A DNA stretch of 22,798 bases, taken from Burkholderiaceae bacterium. Lineage in GTDB: Bacteria > Pseudomonadota > Gammaproteobacteria > Burkholderiales > Burkholderiaceae. Below are positions 22,291-22,798 of the stretch, piece after piece; position 1 is the stretch's first letter; every line of letters begins with the position of its first letter. Below the pieces are notes generated by a model that was given only the letters and a program-made list of their open reading frames with translations, did no database searches and was not told the DNA's origin. A program made the translations under genes and the position numbers. Location of the stretch: the NCBI GenBank assembly GCA_017998575.1, contig JAGOCV010000023.1, positions 1-22,798 of the forward strand, given 5' to 3'.

Positions 22291-22348
22291 TCGTTCCATG
22301 CACAGGGCACGTGCCCCGTGAACCAGACAACACAAGGGAAACGACATC

Positions 22349-22798
22349 ATGGCCAGCTTCATTCAACTGGATTACTCGACTCAGCACCCCGGCGTGGCTC
22401 GCGCCGGCAACGCCATCGAGGCGCTGAAGGTCCTCGCCCACCGATTCGAAGGCACGCGCGGTACGGCCTCGCTGCTGCTGGCCGCCGTCGTGGCCGGTCT
22501 GGTGGTGGCATCCAGCCAGCTCGTCGACCGCTGGACCGACGGCCATGCCATGGCTGCCTGGCTGGTGATGTGGGCGATCGCTTTCGCTGCACTCGCCCTG
22601 CTGGCATCGCCGCTGCGCACCGTGACCGCCAGCATCCGCGCCACGGCCGCCACCTGGGCCGAAAAGCGCCGCCAGGCCCGTGAAGACGACAAGCTCTGGA
22701 ACCTGGCGCTGACCGACGCCCGTGTGATGGCCGAACTCAGCCGCGCCATGAGCTCGGACGCTGCCGCCGACATCCGCAAGTACTACGACGTCTTTCCC
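22349..22798 (+). CDS. Two-helix inner-membrane protein of unknown function (partial, 3' end outside window)
   Basis: The first 150 codons are visible, open to the window edge, after an AAGGGA ribosome site 9 bases before the ATG. Residues 1-38 are polar, hydrophobic helices lie at about 39-56 and 68-87, and a charged helical segment follows (ATWAEKRRQAREDDKLWNLALTDARVMAELSRAMSS). The visible end is ADIRKYYDVFP. The layout (short soluble head, hairpin of two helices, basic cytoplasmic tail) suggests an inner-membrane protein with a cytosolic C-terminus. I do not recognise a named family. It is divergent from the LysR gene and shares a promoter palindrome with the 55-aa gene. Confidence 0.8.
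   Translation, partial: MASFIQLDYSTQHPGVARAGNAIEALKVLAHRFEGTRGTASLLLAAVVAGLVVASSQLVDRWTDGHAMAAWLVMWAIAFAALALLASPLRTVTASIRATAATWAEKRRQAREDDKLWNLALTDARVMAELSRAMSSDAAADIRKYYDVFP

Noticed and set aside
1..22798. Search for mobile elements, tRNA genes, CRISPR arrays or riboswitches
   Set aside because: No transposase, integrase, terminal repeats, cloverleaf or repeat array was seen; base composition is uniform and all gaps are under 200 bp.

Overview
This is a GC-rich chromosomal window, about two thirds G+C by eye, with dense short-spaced operons. The gene content points to a betaproteobacterium of the order Burkholderiales, probably Comamonadaceae: a Bug-type periplasmic binding protein, a DUF6139-like small protein, a gcdH/CoA-transferase pair with a divergent LysR regulator, and many soluble catabolic enzymes. 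The genus is an inference. I see no insertion sequence, prophage, CRISPR array, tRNA or rRNA, and no gene-free stretch longer than 300 bases.

Layout. (1) Bases 1-3704 hold a plus-strand catabolic operon: the end of an ornithine cyclodeaminase/mu-crystallin-like gene, a divergent DapA-fold lyase, a succinate-semialdehyde-type aldehyde dehydrogenase and a Bug solute-binding protein. (2) 3817-5829 encodes acetoacetyl-CoA synthetase. (3) 5913-6745 holds a bacteriohemerythrin with all seven iron ligands and a small DUF6139-like protein. (4) 6765-10334 is a glutarate/glutaryl-CoA module: a minus-strand LysR regulator diverges from glutaryl-CoA dehydrogenase and a class III CoA-transferase, with a well-placed promoter and operator between them. 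(5) 10366-13983 holds an EamA exporter and a flavin reductase (both minus), an alpha/beta-hydrolase-fold protein whose nucleophile serine is replaced by glycine, and a DadA-type D-amino-acid dehydrogenase (minus). (6) 14050-18153 encodes a very large orphan PAS/GAF sensor histidine kinase. (7) 18163-19486 holds a cysteine-free exported protein and a divergent TetR regulator that may be translated from a leaderless mRNA. (8) 19520-20842 holds a universal stress protein, with an FNR/ANR-type box at the class II position, and a metallophosphoesterase (both minus). (9) 20843 to the end holds a 55-aa unknown protein, a LysR regulator and a partly visible two-helix membrane protein.

How the genes work together. 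The clearest pathway is glutarate to glutaryl-CoA (CoA-transferase) to crotonyl-CoA (GcdH), under the adjacent LysR. The first operon looks like uptake and degradation of an unidentified carboxylate or amino acid.

The most novel signals are regulatory or active-site anomalies. The two unknown genes flanking the second LysR share a 12-bp palindrome (AGGGTWAACCCT) set identically inside their promoters, which suggests a small co-regulated unit. The hydrolase has lost its nucleophile. The FNR-like site upstream of the stress-protein gene overlaps the stop codon of the gene before it. No multi-gene system of an entirely unknown kind could be demonstrated from sequence alone.
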